Numbered from the stretch's first letter, positions 1-8,844 are shown. The stretch is DNA of 64,000 bases from Actinosynnema pretiosum (GCF_024171695.1 NZ_JAMTCF010000009.1:62001-126000); one strand, 5' to 3'. Numbers and translations are program-made. The notes: a model not told the origin generated them from the sequence alone.

Positions 1-1160
1 AGCGGGGCCACCACGCCCGCCGCCGACCGCTCCTGCCACAGCCGCTCCGGCAGCAGGTCCGCGAACGTGCCGAACCGGCTGCGCCGCTCCTCGCGCTTCT
101 CCGCGATCGCCGCGCACGCCCTCGGCACCGCGTGGCGCGGCAGCGGCGGGTCCAGCAGCACCCGCACGTGCTTGCCGGTCATGGTGCAGGTCGCCGTGTG
201 GTCCGCCGCCACCCGCACGGTCTCCACCGGCGAGTTCACCGTGATCGGGATGTCGACGATGAACAGCTGGATGCCGCAGGCCAGCCCGTTGCGCGCCACC
301 CGCTGCAACTGCTGCTGGTGCTCCTCCTTCAACGCCTGCCGGTTGCCCAGCAGCACCGCGATCCGCCACGGCTCGGCGCGCCTGCCGCTGACCGCCCTGA
401 TCGACTGGTGGCCCTCCACCAGCACACCGGTGTGCACCCGGCGGATGGTGTCGGACAGCTCGTCCAGCAGCTCGTGCAGCCGCGCCGGGTCGTGCACGGT
501 CAGCAGGCCCGCCCTGGTCAGCGGGTACAGGCCGGGCAGCGCCCCGGTGAGCTGGCCGACGTCCCACACGTGCACCTGCACCAGGCCCGGCTGGAAGTGG
601 CTGAGCACCCGCAGCAGCAGGCCCTCCACCAGCGACTCCGCCGTCGCGCGCGACTCGGGCGCGGACGCCACGTGCAGGTGCGCCTGGTCCAGCAGCGGCA
701 CCGCCACCGGGAACCGCCTCGGCTCCGGCGCGGCGGGCACCTCGCCCTCGCCGATCCGCCACAGCTCCGGCACGCCCTCGCTGCCGTCCGCCGTCCCGGT
801 GCCGCCCAGCCAGGCCTCGGGCGGCCAGGACGCGGCCCCCGGCGACGCCTCGCCGACGATCTCGGCCAACCGGTCGGGGCCCTGCTCGGACCAGTCCCGG
901 AACGCCTCGACCCGGTCCGCCATCGCGTGCGCCAGCACCGGTCCGAACAGCGGGTTCTCCAGCGGCTTCGCCAGCAGCGGGTCGGCCAGGGCGCGGTCCA
1001 CGCCCTGGCCGCGCACCATCACCTCGACCATGTCGCGGGCGCGCTCGGCCGCGATGCTGCGCTGCTCGCGCGCGGCGTTGCCGAGCGCGGCGGCGACCGC
1101 CCCGTGGAAGCGCTCCAGGGACGCCTTGATCCGCCACCGGCGGTCGTCGCGCCTGCTCAC
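1..1160 (-). CDS. FtsK/SpoIIIE-like ATPase, N-terminal part (runs off the window)
   Basis: The frame is open from a GTG at 1160 to the window edge, giving at least 386 residues. The N-terminal ~110 residues are helical and charged. A beta-rich stretch follows (PELWRIGEGEV, then RFPVAVPLLDQAHLHV), and then a helical region containing RAEPWRIAVLLGNRQALKEE. This organisation resembles the region preceding the motor domain in actinobacterial FtsK/SpoIIIE-domain proteins; the Walker motifs would lie beyond the edge, so the assignment is family-level inference. The GTG begins one base after the TGA of the upstream 83-aa gene, so translation is coupled. It is the third gene of a small operon. Confidence 0.5.
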   Translation of the reverse strand, partial: MSRRDDRRWRIKASLERFHGAVAAALGNAAREQRSIAAERARDMVEVMVRGQGVDRALADPLLAKPLENPLFGPVLAHAMADRVEAFRDWSEQGPDRLAEIVGEASPGAASWPPEAWLGGTGTADGSEGVPELWRIGEGEVPAAPEPRRFPVAVPLLDQAHLHVASAPESRATAESLVEGLLLRVLSHFQPGLVQVHVWDVGQLTGALPGLYPLTRAGLLTVHDPARLHELLDELSDTIRRVHTGVLVEGHQSIRAVSGRRAEPWRIAVLLGNRQALKEEHQQQLQRVARNGLACGIQLFIVDIPITVNSPVETVRVAADHTATCTMTGKHVRVLLDPPLPRHAVPRACAAIAEKREERRSRFGTFADLLPERLWQERSAAGVVAP

Positions 1161-1161
1161 G

Positions 1162-1413
1162 TCACAGCTCCGCGGCCAACCGCTGGACCAGTTCCAGGCT
1201 GCTCACGATCAGCTCCAGTTCGTCGGGGAAGGCCTCGCGCGCCCGCAGGAACGCGGGCGGCACGAGCTCCTCGTGGTGGTTCTCACCCGCCTCCGCCAGC
1301 GCGTCGACCGCTTCCACCAGCAGGTCCTGCGCCTCCCGCACCGAGCGGTAGGCGTCCCGCAGGCCCTCGGTGACCTGCTCCAGCGCGAGCCGGACCTCCG
1401 CTACCGACGTCAC
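1162..1413 (-). CDS. small hypothetical helical protein
   Basis: An 83-aa acidic protein, predicted mostly helical (VRLALEQVTEGLRD... ending in SLELVQRLAAEL). The GTG start at 1413 overlaps the TGA of the preceding 86-aa gene by four bases (GTGA), and its own stop is two bases from the GTG of the FtsK-like gene, so the three genes form a tightly coupled operon. No domain is recognised. Size and context suggest a partner of the ATPase downstream, perhaps loosely like the small helical partners of ESX-type systems, but no WxG motif is visible. Confidence 0.6.
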   Translation of the reverse strand: MTSVAEVRLALEQVTEGLRDAYRSVREAQDLLVEAVDALAEAGENHHEELVPPAFLRAREAFPDELELIVSSLELVQRLAAEL

Positions 1414-1670
1414 AGCCTGGAGTTGATGCTCTCGGCCTGGGAGATCCCGTTCTCCAGGTACTTCTGGAGGTCCGAGACACCGCTGGCCACCTGGGCGAAC
1501 TGGGCGTTGGCCGACTCGACGTCGGACTGGACGCTGCCCTGGGTCGCCGAGTTGAGCAGCGCCTGCGCGTCCTCGGCGAGGCTGGCGGCCTGCTGGAGCG
1601 CCTTCGCGCTCTCGTTGGCCTTGTCCACGGCCTGGGCGATCGCCGCGCGGACTTCTTCGATGCTGGCCAT
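1410..1670 (-). CDS. small helical protein, DUF6244/WXG100-like size class
   Basis: An 86-aa Ala/Gln/Ser-rich protein beginning MASIEEVRAAIAQAV and predicted as two long helices. It has no Cys, Trp or signal peptide. It resembles the short helical proteins (DUF6244-type) that precede FtsK/SpoIIIE genes in actinomycetes; the match is by general character only. An AGGAGGGG ribosome site lies about 12 bases upstream of the ATG, with the perfect palindrome GTCGGTTACCGAC (1671-1683) between the two, which could modulate initiation. It is first in the operon. Confidence 0.6.
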   Translation of the reverse strand: MASIEEVRAAIAQAVDKANESAKALQQAASLAEDAQALLNSATQGSVQSDVESANAQFAQVASGVSDLQKYLENGISQAESINSRL

Positions 1671-1730
1671 GTCGGTTACCGACCCCTCCTGAGCGCACGC
1701 AGTGGCCTGGCGACCACTTCTGTAATTGAA

Positions 1731-1758
1731 GTAATACCCAGAGTTTCACGCTAATCAA
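1731..1758 (-). promoter_or_regulatory. promoter of the small-protein/FtsK-like operon
   Basis: On the minus strand TTGATT (1758-1753) and TATTAC (1736-1731) are separated by 16 bp, in a locally AT-rich patch that stands out from the surroundings. It lies 60-90 bp upstream of the 86-aa gene. Confidence 0.5.
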
Positions 1759-1819
1759 GCAAGATCGGCTGACAGGGTGGTGTGGTTACCCACTCCTTCG
1801 GAGCAATGCCGATCCGCTC

Positions 1820-3412
1820 TCACGCGGGCGGTGTCCACTGGAATGCCGAGAGCGGTGTCGCGGTCAGCTCCAGCGCGGTGACGCCCGTTGTCGGGGTGGG
1901 CCCCGCTGACCAGCGCACCACCGCCGAGATCCCGACCCGCTCGACGCCGGACCACCCGTCGGGCGTCATCGCGGCGGCGGCGTCGAGGAGCGCCGACGTG
2001 GGCGAGGCCTCGCTCGCGCCGAGATCGACGTGAACTGCCAGTAGTCGTCCACCGGGGGCCACCCGGGTGATCTTGCCGGCCGGGGCGACCCGGCGCGCTA
2101 CCGACCGTGCCTGCGCCTCGGGAGGCGTGGTGGGGTCGGTGATCGCGCGGATCTCCAGGATGAGCCGGACGGGCGAGTCCAGGAGGGGCTCGGGGGGTGC
2201 CGGGGCTGGTTCCTCCTGCCGGGAGGACGGCGGGGAGGCGGGGGGAGCGGGTTCGGGGAAGGGGTGCGGGGGAGCCGGGGGGAGGACGGGGAACGGCGTG
2301 GTGGGGGGCTCGGCGGGGGTGGTGGGGAGCGGCTGCGGGGCGGGGGCCTCGGGAGCCGGGAAGGCCGAGATGGCGGGGATCTCGACGCCGGGCGGGAAAC
2401 CGGTCGACGGCGGCGCGACGATCTCGGGTTCCACCCGCGCGGGCGGGACGGGCGTGGGCCACGCGGGAGCGGGCCAGGCCGGTGCGGGCCACGCGGCGGC
2501 GGCTCCCGCCCAGGTCGGCGCGCTGCCGGTGGGGTTCGCGGGGCGCGGGGGGATCACGGGGGGCGCGGGCTGCTCGGCGACCGGCGGCTCCGCGGGGGCT
2601 GGAACCTCGGGGGTCTCGGGGGAGACCGGGGCCGGTGGGGCTTCCGGGAGCGTCGTGGCTTCGGCGGTTCCGGCGGCTCCGGCAGTTCCGACGGGTGCGA
2701 GGGGGGCGGGCTCGACGCGGGGCTCGGGTGCCGTCGGCGGCTCCTGGGGCTCGTCGTGCGGCGCCACCTCGGCGAGTTGCGGCTCGCCGTCCTGCGCTTC
2801 CACCTCACGGGGCTCGACGTCCTGCGACTCGGCGTCCTGGGGCGCAGTCGGTCCGGCGGTCGGCCCGGCGGTCGGCTCGGTGGGCGTCGGCGGTTCGCTG
2901 GGCGCAGGCGGTTCGGGCGTCTCGACGGGAACCACCGGTGCGGCGGGAACAACCGGTGCGGCGGGCGCGGTCGGCACCGGCACCGGGGGCCGCTCGTCCC
3001 TCGGCGCGGGCACGGGGCTGCGGCGCAGCGGGTCGCCGCCCGCCCAGGCCTCGACCAGCACCCGCTCCGCGCCCTGGACCAGCGGGCCGAGCAGGTGGAC
3101 GTCGTCGAGCACCGTCCACGCGGTCGGCGGTTCGCAGGCGACCTTCGGGGTGGGGAAGTGCTCGCCCAGCCCCCGGACGAACCGGCGGACGGCCCTGGTC
3201 AGGGCGGCGGGCACGCTGTGCTCCGCGCTCTCCCCCGACTCCTTGAACACCGTCAGGGACCAGCAGCCGGGCTCCTCGTCGGAGCAGTCCCTCGTCTGGA
3301 CGATCCGGCCGCCGATCCGGCGCAGCAACCCGGCGCAGGCGTCCAGCGCCTGACGCTCGTCGTGGGCGGTGACCACCACTGTGATCACCAGTTCCAGGTC
3401 CTGTCCGCTCAT
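1820..3412 (-). CDS. hypothetical proline-rich linker protein
   Basis: A 530-aa protein read from ATG 3412 (MSGQDLELVITVVVTAHDER). An upstream in-frame extension exists but its composition looks non-coding. Three parts are visible. Residues 1-~130 form a compact alpha/beta domain that includes the segment CSDEEPGCWSLTVFKESG. Residues ~140-430 are a Pro/Ala/Glu-rich disordered linker. The last ~110 residues form another alpha/beta domain (LILEIRAITDP...LAVHVDLGASEASP). The two globular ends look alike in style (amphipathic strands with VV.. and EV..), possibly a duplicated domain. No signal peptide or membrane segment is visible. It lies upstream of the FtsK-like operon on the same strand. Function unknown. 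Confidence 0.6.
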   Translation of the reverse strand: MSGQDLELVITVVVTAHDERQALDACAGLLRRIGGRIVQTRDCSDEEPGCWSLTVFKESGESAEHSVPAALTRAVRRFVRGLGEHFPTPKVACEPPTAWTVLDDVHLLGPLVQGAERVLVEAWAGGDPLRRSPVPAPRDERPPVPVPTAPAAPVVPAAPVVPVETPEPPAPSEPPTPTEPTAGPTAGPTAPQDAESQDVEPREVEAQDGEPQLAEVAPHDEPQEPPTAPEPRVEPAPLAPVGTAGAAGTAEATTLPEAPPAPVSPETPEVPAPAEPPVAEQPAPPVIPPRPANPTGSAPTWAGAAAAWPAPAWPAPAWPTPVPPARVEPEIVAPPSTGFPPGVEIPAISAFPAPEAPAPQPLPTTPAEPPTTPFPVLPPAPPHPFPEPAPPASPPSSRQEEPAPAPPEPLLDSPVRLILEIRAITDPTTPPEAQARSVARRVAPAGKITRVAPGGRLLAVHVDLGASEASPTSALLDAAAAMTPDGWSGVERVGISAVVRWSAGPTPTTGVTALELTATPLSAFQWTPPA

Positions 3413-3902
3413 CGCGGGCAAATTCTCCACGAGTCCCCGAAGGGCCCGACACCGCCACCCGTTCGCCGTAGCCGACTGGTCCGCTCGACGGCCGCCACCG
3501 GCACCCGCTGTGGTCATGACCGTGCAGAACGGGTGCGATTCTGCCCGGTGGAGGGAAAAGCGCGCTGAATGGTCAAGTCCGCGAACCGAACGATTTCAGG
3601 TGATCCGGCTCACTGAACGGCTCGGTGGGGCGCCCGGACCCGTCCCGCGCGCCTTTGCCGGGCGCATTCCAGGGGGCGGGTGGCGGAATGCCGAACCCGG
3701 CGCGCGGACCGGCCGCGCCCACCTCGCCGTTCAGCGGCGCGACGCGCTCGGGGGCGCACCATGATGGACCGGCGCCGCGCCGCCGCGACGAGGGCTGCCA
3801 CCCCCGACCGGCGCGGCCACCGCACGCCCGGCCGCCGCGCGGGGGAGGGCCCGTGCGGGTGCGCGGGGGAGGGGGCTCGGTGGGGTTGGGCGGTGCGGAG
3901 GA
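3413..3902. other. non-coding gap
   Basis: About 490 bp without a convincing gene. It holds the upstream region of the proline-rich gene, an inverted GCATTCC/GGAATGC pair (3664-3670 and 3685-3691) and GC-rich sequence in which all frames look like shadows. Confidence 0.4.
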
Positions 3903-4427
3903 GTGGGCGGGGCGTTCCGGGCGGGGCCGAGGCCGTTGACCGGGCACACCGTGCTGTGGGACCCGGTCCGGTTGACGGCGGCCGAGTTCGCCGGGTGCTG
4001 GGAGCAGCTCGACCTCGGCGAGCCGCCGGGCGCGCTCGGGCTGTCCGACGTGGACCCGGTGTGGCCCGCCGAGGTGCTGGTCGGGTTGCGGCGCAGGGGG
4101 ATCGCGCTGCGCGGCGCGCGGTTGGAGCGGCAGCTGCGGGCGCTGGCGCGCCGGGACTACGCGGTGGACGTCGACGGGTGCCGCGCCCCGCGACCGGTGC
4201 GGGTGCGGGCCTCCGTGGTGGGGAGCATCGGCGTGCTCGCCGAGCGCTGCGGCGACGAGGTGGTGCTGGTGAGCGTGCCGCACTACGCGGTGCCCGCCGA
4301 ACTGGTGGCCAGGCTGCCGGAGAGCGCGTCGGTCGAGGTGACCAGGGACGGCGTGCGGGTCGGGGCGAGCCGGTGCGGCCCGCGCGGCGAGGTGGCCGAG
4401 CTGATCGAGCGCACCCGACCGGGCTGA
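3903..4427 (+). CDS. EspG-like ESX secretion-associated protein, short form
   Basis: A 174-aa protein. Features recalling the EspG chaperone fold are VLWDPVRLTAAEFAGCWEQLDLGEPP near the start, then a helix with RGARLERQLRALARRDYAVD, and beta strands RVRASVVGSIGVLAER and EVVLVSVPHYAV. EspG proteins bind PE/PPE or WXG-type substrates of type VII secretion and are usually about 250 aa, so this one is short or divergent. No ESX core genes are nearby. A GTG at 3903 is used here; a TTG at 3936 with GGCCGAGG upstream is equally possible. Assignment rests on recalled family pattern only. Confidence 0.45.
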   Translation: MGGAFRAGPRPLTGHTVLWDPVRLTAAEFAGCWEQLDLGEPPGALGLSDVDPVWPAEVLVGLRRRGIALRGARLERQLRALARRDYAVDVDGCRAPRPVRVRASVVGSIGVLAERCGDEVVLVSVPHYAVPAELVARLPESASVEVTRDGVRVGASRCGPRGEVAELIERTRPG

Positions 4428-4449
4428 CCCGCCCCGCCGACCGGCGCGC

Positions 4450-5241
4450 TCAGCCCCCGGCCAGCGCCCTCCTGGCGAAGTCGACCACGTCGCCGAGCAC
4501 CTCGTCCCGGTTCGTCTCGTGGAACACCTCGTGCTTGGCCCCCTGGTAGATCCGCTCCTCGAACCGCGTCCCGCGCAACCGGTCCGTGCCGGTGCGCGTG
4601 TCGGCTTCAGGGACCAGCCGGTCGGCCGCGCCGTGCAGCCACAGCACCGGGACCCGGTCGAGCGCGGGCCCGAAGTTCACCTCGTCGATCGCCCGCTCCA
4701 CCGCCTCCAGGGTCCGCCGGGGCACCGGCCCGTGCCACACCAGCGGGTCGGCGGCGTACGCGCGGCCGACCTCCTCGTCGCGGGACAGCTCCGCAGGGTC
4801 GACCGCCGTGCCGGACAGGTCGTCGCCGCCGAGCGCGTCCAGGCCCTCCCAGGTGCCCAGCACCGGCGCGGACAGCACCAGCGCGGCGAGCCGGTCCTGG
4901 CGCTCCTGCGCCCACTTGGCCGCCACCAGGCCGCCGAGGCCGTGCCCGACCAGCACCACCGGCAGGTCCACCCCGGCCGCGCCGATCACGGCGTCCACGT
5001 CGTCGACCAGCGCCCCGACGTCCTCCACCAGCGCCCGCTCGCCCTCCGACGCCCCGTGCCCGACCTGGTCGGCCGCGACCACCAGCGCACCCGCCTCCAC
5101 CAGCGCCTCGGCGACCAGCCCGTACCGCCCGGCGTGCTCCCCGCACCCGTGCACGAGCACCGCCAACCAGGTGGCGCCCAGGTTCGGCCAAGTCCGCACG
5201 ACCAGCTCACCGGCACGTCCGGGAACGTTCGACTCGATCAC
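4450..5241 (-). CDS. alpha/beta hydrolase, monoacylglycerol-lipase-like, catalytic serine missing
   Basis: A 263-aa protein with the Hydrolase_4/monoglyceride lipase layout: oxyanion motif HGCGEHAGRYG, then DQVGHGASEG, the nucleophile elbow, the acid region LHGAADRLVPE and the histidine region GAKHEVFHE. The elbow reads VGHGLGG where the family has GHSMGG, so the nucleophile serine is a glycine (codon GGC). The acid and histidine are retained. It is therefore probably a pseudo-hydrolase or uses different chemistry. The GTG at 5241 is preferred over GTG 5277 because the extension contains a TTA and other codons rare here. It is separated from the upstream LysR gene by a repeat and a hairpin. 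Confidence 0.8.
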   Translation of the reverse strand: MIESNVPGRAGELVVRTWPNLGATWLAVLVHGCGEHAGRYGLVAEALVEAGALVVAADQVGHGASEGERALVEDVGALVDDVDAVIGAAGVDLPVVLVGHGLGGLVAAKWAQERQDRLAALVLSAPVLGTWEGLDALGGDDLSGTAVDPAELSRDEEVGRAYAADPLVWHGPVPRRTLEAVERAIDEVNFGPALDRVPVLWLHGAADRLVPEADTRTGTDRLRGTRFEERIYQGAKHEVFHETNRDEVLGDVVDFARRALAGG

Positions 5242-5283
5242 CCCACCCAGGTTAGGGCCAACCCGATTAAGAGCCACCCGACC

Positions 5284-5465
5284 CGCCTAGACCCAACCTG
5301 ACCTGACCCGCCTCGCTCCGACCCGCCCCGACCTGACCCGCCTCGCTCCGACCCGCTTTGTTCCGCCCTGCTTCGCCCCGACCCGCCCTGCTTCGCCCCG
5401 ACCCGCCCTGCTTCGCCCCCACCCCGCCCGCTTCGCCCCCGCCCCGCCCTGACCCGACCCGCTCT
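5284..5465. repeat. degenerate tandem repeat, ~20-bp unit
   Basis: A C-rich array of variants of GACCCGCCCTGCTTCGCCCC. Three near-identical 20-bp units stand in a row around 5370-5430, flanked by shorter forms (GACCTGACCCGCCTCGCTCC). It lies between the alpha/beta hydrolase start and the LysR terminator and is not coding. Confidence 0.75.
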
Positions 5466-5467
5466 GT

Positions 5468-5528
5468 GAAGCGGAGCGGTGACTGCGCACGGGGCGCTTT
5501 TTCCCGTGCGCAGTCAGGCCTCCGCTTC
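5468..5528 (-). terminator. large two-tier hairpin after the LysR gene
   Basis: Perfect 13-bp inner stem GACTGCGCACGGG (5481-5493) with CCCGTGCGCAGTC (5503-5515) around a GCGCTTTTT loop. An outer 9-bp stem GAAGCGGAG/CTCCGCTTC (5468-5476, 5520-5528) is separated from it by symmetrical 4-base bulges. It begins 9 bp beyond the LysR stop. Confidence 0.7.
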
Positions 5529-5536
5529 TAGAAATG

Positions 5537-6355
5537 TCAGAGCACCGCTTCACTTACCGCCTTCACCGCCGTCGGCAGCGTTCGCCTCGGGTCGGTCACC
5601 AGGTACAGCGTGCTGTCCGGCAGCTCCCCGAGCCGCCGCAGCGCGCCGCTCTCCAGCTGCTCGGCCACCGCCACCCTCGGCAGCACCGTCCACCCCAGCC
5701 CGGCCACCACGCACGACCGCACCGCCTCGATGCTCCCGAACCGGGTGATCTGCGGCCGTCGCCCGTTCAGCTCCCGCACGAACCGGTCCGTGTACGAGCA
5801 GCCCTCCTCCAGCAGGAAGTACCGCTCCTCCGCCACCGCGCCCGGCGCGGCCACCAGCTCGATCGGCTCCACCCCGATCGGGTGGACGGTCAGGCCGGGC
5901 GCGACCAGGCCGTCGTCCAGCGCGAGCCCCAGGTCGAGCGTGCCGCGCCGCACCCCGAGCAGCACCTCCTTGGTCCCGGCCGGTGACAGGTGCACGGTGA
6001 TGTTCGGCCAGCGCAGCGCCGCGTCCGCGATCCGCTGCGGCAACCGGTACGCGCACACCGACTCCGGCGCGCCGATCCGCACGTCGCCCTCGACCTCGGT
6101 GCTGCCGCGCACCGCGTCCAGCAGCCGCTGCTCGGCGGACAGCACGTCGCGCGCGTTCTCCACCGCCTTGCGCCCGGCCTCGGTCAGCCGCGCGCCCTGC
6201 GGCAGCCGGTCGAACAGCCGCGCCCCCAGATGTCGCTCCAGGACCTTGACCTGGCTGGTCACCGAGGACTGGACTAGGTGCAGCTCGGCGGCTGTCGCGG
6301 TGAAGCTCCCGGTTCGCGCGAGGACCAGCAGGGTGCGCAGCAGCCGGGTGTCCAT
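5537..6355 (-). CDS. LysR-family transcriptional regulator
   Basis: A 272-aa protein beginning MDTRLLRTLLVLARTGSFTA, a classic LysR winged helix-turn-helix (recognition segment SSVTSQVKVLERHLGARLF), followed by a periplasmic-binding-type effector domain from ~residue 90. The ATG at 6355 is chosen because the helix starts immediately; upstream in-frame codons are not family-like. It is divergent from a PhzF-family gene with 74 bp between starts, so it probably regulates that gene. It ends in a strong hairpin. Confidence 0.9.
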   Translation of the reverse strand: MDTRLLRTLLVLARTGSFTATAAELHLVQSSVTSQVKVLERHLGARLFDRLPQGARLTEAGRKAVENARDVLSAEQRLLDAVRGSTEVEGDVRIGAPESVCAYRLPQRIADAALRWPNITVHLSPAGTKEVLLGVRRGTLDLGLALDDGLVAPGLTVHPIGVEPIELVAAPGAVAEERYFLLEEGCSYTDRFVRELNGRRPQITRFGSIEAVRSCVVAGLGWTVLPRVAVAEQLESGALRRLGELPDSTLYLVTDPRRTLPTAVKAVSEAVL

Positions 6356-6429
6356 CCATCGAACATAGCGATACCGCCCATGCGCGTTCATCGTTGGACT
6401 CGATTCCACTGATTCCGCACCATGGGCGC

Positions 6430-7257
6430 ATGTCGAACGTCCTGCGCTACGCCGCTTTCACCACCACCCCGACCGGCGGGAACCCCGCCGGGGTCGTCCT
6501 CGACGCGCGGGAGCTCACCCCCGAGCGGATGCTCGCGACCGCCGCCGAGGTCGGCTACTCCGAGACCGCGTTCCTGCTGCCCGGCCCCGACCCGCGCCGG
6601 TTCGCGATCCGCTACTTCAGCCCCGAGGCCGAGGTCCCGTTCTGCGGGCACGCCACCGTCGCGGCGGCCGTCGCGCTCGGCCTGCCGGGCACGATCGCGC
6701 TGGACACGGCGGCGGGCGAGGTGCTGGTCGACGTGGACGGCGGCACCGCCACCCTGACCAGCGTCCCGACCCGCACCAGGCCCGCGCCGGACGCCGACGT
6801 CGACGCCGCGCTCGCCGCGCTGCGCTGGTCGCGCGCCGACCTGGACCCGGAGCTGCCGGTCCGCTGGGCGTTCGGCGGCGGCTGGCACCTGGTGGTGGCG
6901 GTCCGCGACCGGGCCGTGCTGGCCGCGCTGGACTACGACTTCCCCGCCCTGCGCGCCCTGCTGGCGGGCGCCGACGCCCTCACCGCGCAACTGGTGCACC
7001 GCCGCGAGCCCGCCGTCTTCGACGCCCGCGACCCGTTCCCGGTGGGCGGGGTGGTGGAGGACCCGGCGACCGGGGCCGCCGCCGCCGCGTTCGGCGGGTA
7101 CCTGCGGGAGCTGGGGCAGCTGCCGGAGGGCGGGCGGTTCGTGCTGCACCAGGGGGTGGACATGGGGCGGCCGAGCGAGCTGGTCGTGGTGGCCGAGCCG
7201 GGCGCGCCGGGCGTGCGGGTCACCGGGGCCGCCGTGCCGATCGACGCGCTGGGCTGA
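6430..7257 (+). CDS. PhzF-family isomerase/epimerase
   Basis: A 275-aa protein covering the full PhzF fold. The N-terminal half has GGNPAGVVLD and SETAFLL, where the glutamate corresponds to the family's catalytic acid. FCGHATVAAAVAL follows, and the C-terminal half has VVEDPATGAAAAAFGGYL, the paired signature. PhzF proteins isomerise or epimerise small acids; the substrate cannot be deduced. ATG 6430 (MSNVLRYAAF) matches the family start, although an in-frame ATG at 6394 exists. It is divergent from, and probably controlled by, the LysR gene. No phenazine genes are nearby. Confidence 0.9.
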   Translation: MSNVLRYAAFTTTPTGGNPAGVVLDARELTPERMLATAAEVGYSETAFLLPGPDPRRFAIRYFSPEAEVPFCGHATVAAAVALGLPGTIALDTAAGEVLVDVDGGTATLTSVPTRTRPAPDADVDAALAALRWSRADLDPELPVRWAFGGGWHLVVAVRDRAVLAALDYDFPALRALLAGADALTAQLVHRREPAVFDARDPFPVGGVVEDPATGAAAAAFGGYLRELGQLPEGGRFVLHQGVDMGRPSELVVVAEPGAPGVRVTGAAVPIDALG

Positions 7258-7829
7258 CGCGGGACCACCGGGGCGCTCGCGCTCACGGGCCGGTTCGCCC
7301 GCTACCGGTTCGCCCGCAGCGCCGAGCCGCGCCGCCGGTCGTGCTCACCCGCCCGCGCGCCGTGCGGAAACGCCGTGCGGAAACCCCGCCGAACCGCGCC
7401 CCGAGCCCCGCGCCACCACCGAAAGGCCGCGCCGACCCGCCCACCGGATCGGCCATCCGCCGCTGCCGCCCCACCCCCGCCTGCCGGCAGGGTGGTTCGG
7501 CACGGCTGCCCCAGGCCACCCGCCGTTTCTCCGCAGGCACGGCGGGCGGCCCGGACAGCGGGGCGCTGGCGCCCCGCGACGGCTCGTCCCCCTCCCGGCC
7601 GCCCGCGCGTCCCGCCCGCGTCAGCGGGGGCGCGGGCGCGCGGCGGAGGGGGACCGCCGAAGCCCTTATCCGATCCGGACGGCGCGCTGGATCTGGTTGC
7701 GCCTGGTCCGGCTGCCGCGCGTCTGCTCCTGCCGCACCTGCTCCTCCTCGGGGTGGGTCGCCGGGACAGGCCCACTATGTCCCGCCCAGCCGCGCCGGAG
7801 GGCATCCGGAAAGGGGATACGCGGTAGTT
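7258..7829. other. gene-free stretch
   Basis: About 570 bp between PhzF and the second LysR gene. Open frames here are shadows of GC bias. The last bases hold an AAGGGGAT ribosome-site-like stretch before the LysR ATG. Nothing else convincing is visible. Confidence 0.4.
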
Positions 7830-8819
7830 ATGCCCGACTTGGAGCTGCGCCACCTGCGCGCGGTGTGCGCGATCGCCGAGGAGGGCAGCCTCACCAAGGC
7901 CGCCTCGCGGCTCGGCCTCACCCAGCCCGCCATGAGCGCCCAGCTGCGCACCGTCGAGCGGATCGTCGGCGGCAGGCTGTTCGAGCGCACGCCCGGCGGC
8001 AGCGTGCCCACCGAGCTGGGCAGGCAGGTCGTCGCCTCGGCCAGGCTCGTGCTCGACGAGGTCGGCGGCCTGGTCCGGCTGGCCAGGGAGCGCAGCTCGG
8101 GGGCCGACCGGGGACCGCTGCTGGTGGGGAGCGTGCCGACGCTGTTCTTCGGCGACTTCGTCACCGAGCTGCGCCGCGCCGCGCCCGACGTCGAGATCCG
8201 CACCGAGACCATGCAGGGCGGGTCCGAGCTGCTGGAGAAGCTGGTCGCCGGGCAGTTCCACGTGGCGGTGCTCGACTGGTTCGAGGGCCTGGGCACCCGC
8301 GACCTGCGCGGCGTCGAGGTGCGCAAGCTGGTGAGCGAGCCGCACTTCGTGGCGCTGCCCGAGTGGGACCGGCTGGCCGGGCAGGACGAGGTCGACCTCG
8401 CCGAGCTGGCCGACCGCGACTGGGTCACCCCGCCCGACCAGTTCATCGGCAACCGGCTGCAGATCGTCGCCGCGTGCGCGGGAGCCGGGTTCACGCCCCG
8501 GTTCACCCACCACGCCAACGAGGCCAGCAGCGCGCGCGGGCTCGTCGCCAGCGGCGCGGTGTGCTTCGCGCTCCCGCAGTCGCGCGGCGGCGACGGCATC
8601 GTGGTCAAACCGCTCAAGGGCTCGCCGCTGCTGATCGACGTCCTGGTGGCGACCCGCCGCGACGGCCCGGTCGCGGGCCGGGCGCACGAGGTCTACGCGT
8701 GCGCGGCGCGGGCGTACCGGGCGCTGCTGCCGAGGAACCCGGCGTTCGAGAAGTGGTGGTTCGCCCACCAGGAGACGCATGCGGAACTGGATGCGGCCCT
8801 GCTGGTCGACCCGGCGTGA
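7830..8819 (+). CDS. LysR-family transcriptional regulator
   Basis: A 329-aa protein starting MPDLELRHLRAVCAIAEEGS, with the LysR recognition segment LTQPAMSAQLRTVERIVGGRLFER in residues ~30-53 and a substrate-binding domain from ~90 (LLVGSVPTLFFGDFV...). It carries an extra C-terminal tail (RNPAFEKWWFAHQETHAE). ATG 7830 is chosen because the HTH starts there, although the frame stays open for ~490 bp upstream. It is convergent with the NmrA/QorB-like gene and its target is not obvious, since its upstream region is not shared with a divergent gene. Confidence 0.88.
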   Translation: MPDLELRHLRAVCAIAEEGSLTKAASRLGLTQPAMSAQLRTVERIVGGRLFERTPGGSVPTELGRQVVASARLVLDEVGGLVRLARERSSGADRGPLLVGSVPTLFFGDFVTELRRAAPDVEIRTETMQGGSELLEKLVAGQFHVAVLDWFEGLGTRDLRGVEVRKLVSEPHFVALPEWDRLAGQDEVDLAELADRDWVTPPDQFIGNRLQIVAACAGAGFTPRFTHHANEASSARGLVASGAVCFALPQSRGGDGIVVKPLKGSPLLIDVLVATRRDGPVAGRAHEVYACAARAYRALLPRNPAFEKWWFAHQETHAELDAALLVDPA

Positions 8820-8844
8820 ACCCCTCGCCCACGCCGAGCCGGAC

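Noticed and set aside
67..1692. A 541-codon plus-strand frame
   Set aside because: It is the shadow of the coupled minus-strand operon; its translation is Ser/Arg/Pro-rich without domains.
3413..3902. A 289-codon plus-strand frame (3680-4549)
   Set aside because: Overlaps the EspG-like gene in another frame and has Arg/Ala/Gly shadow composition.
5284..5465. CRISPR-like array
   Set aside because: Contiguous degenerate 20-bp repeats with no spacers.
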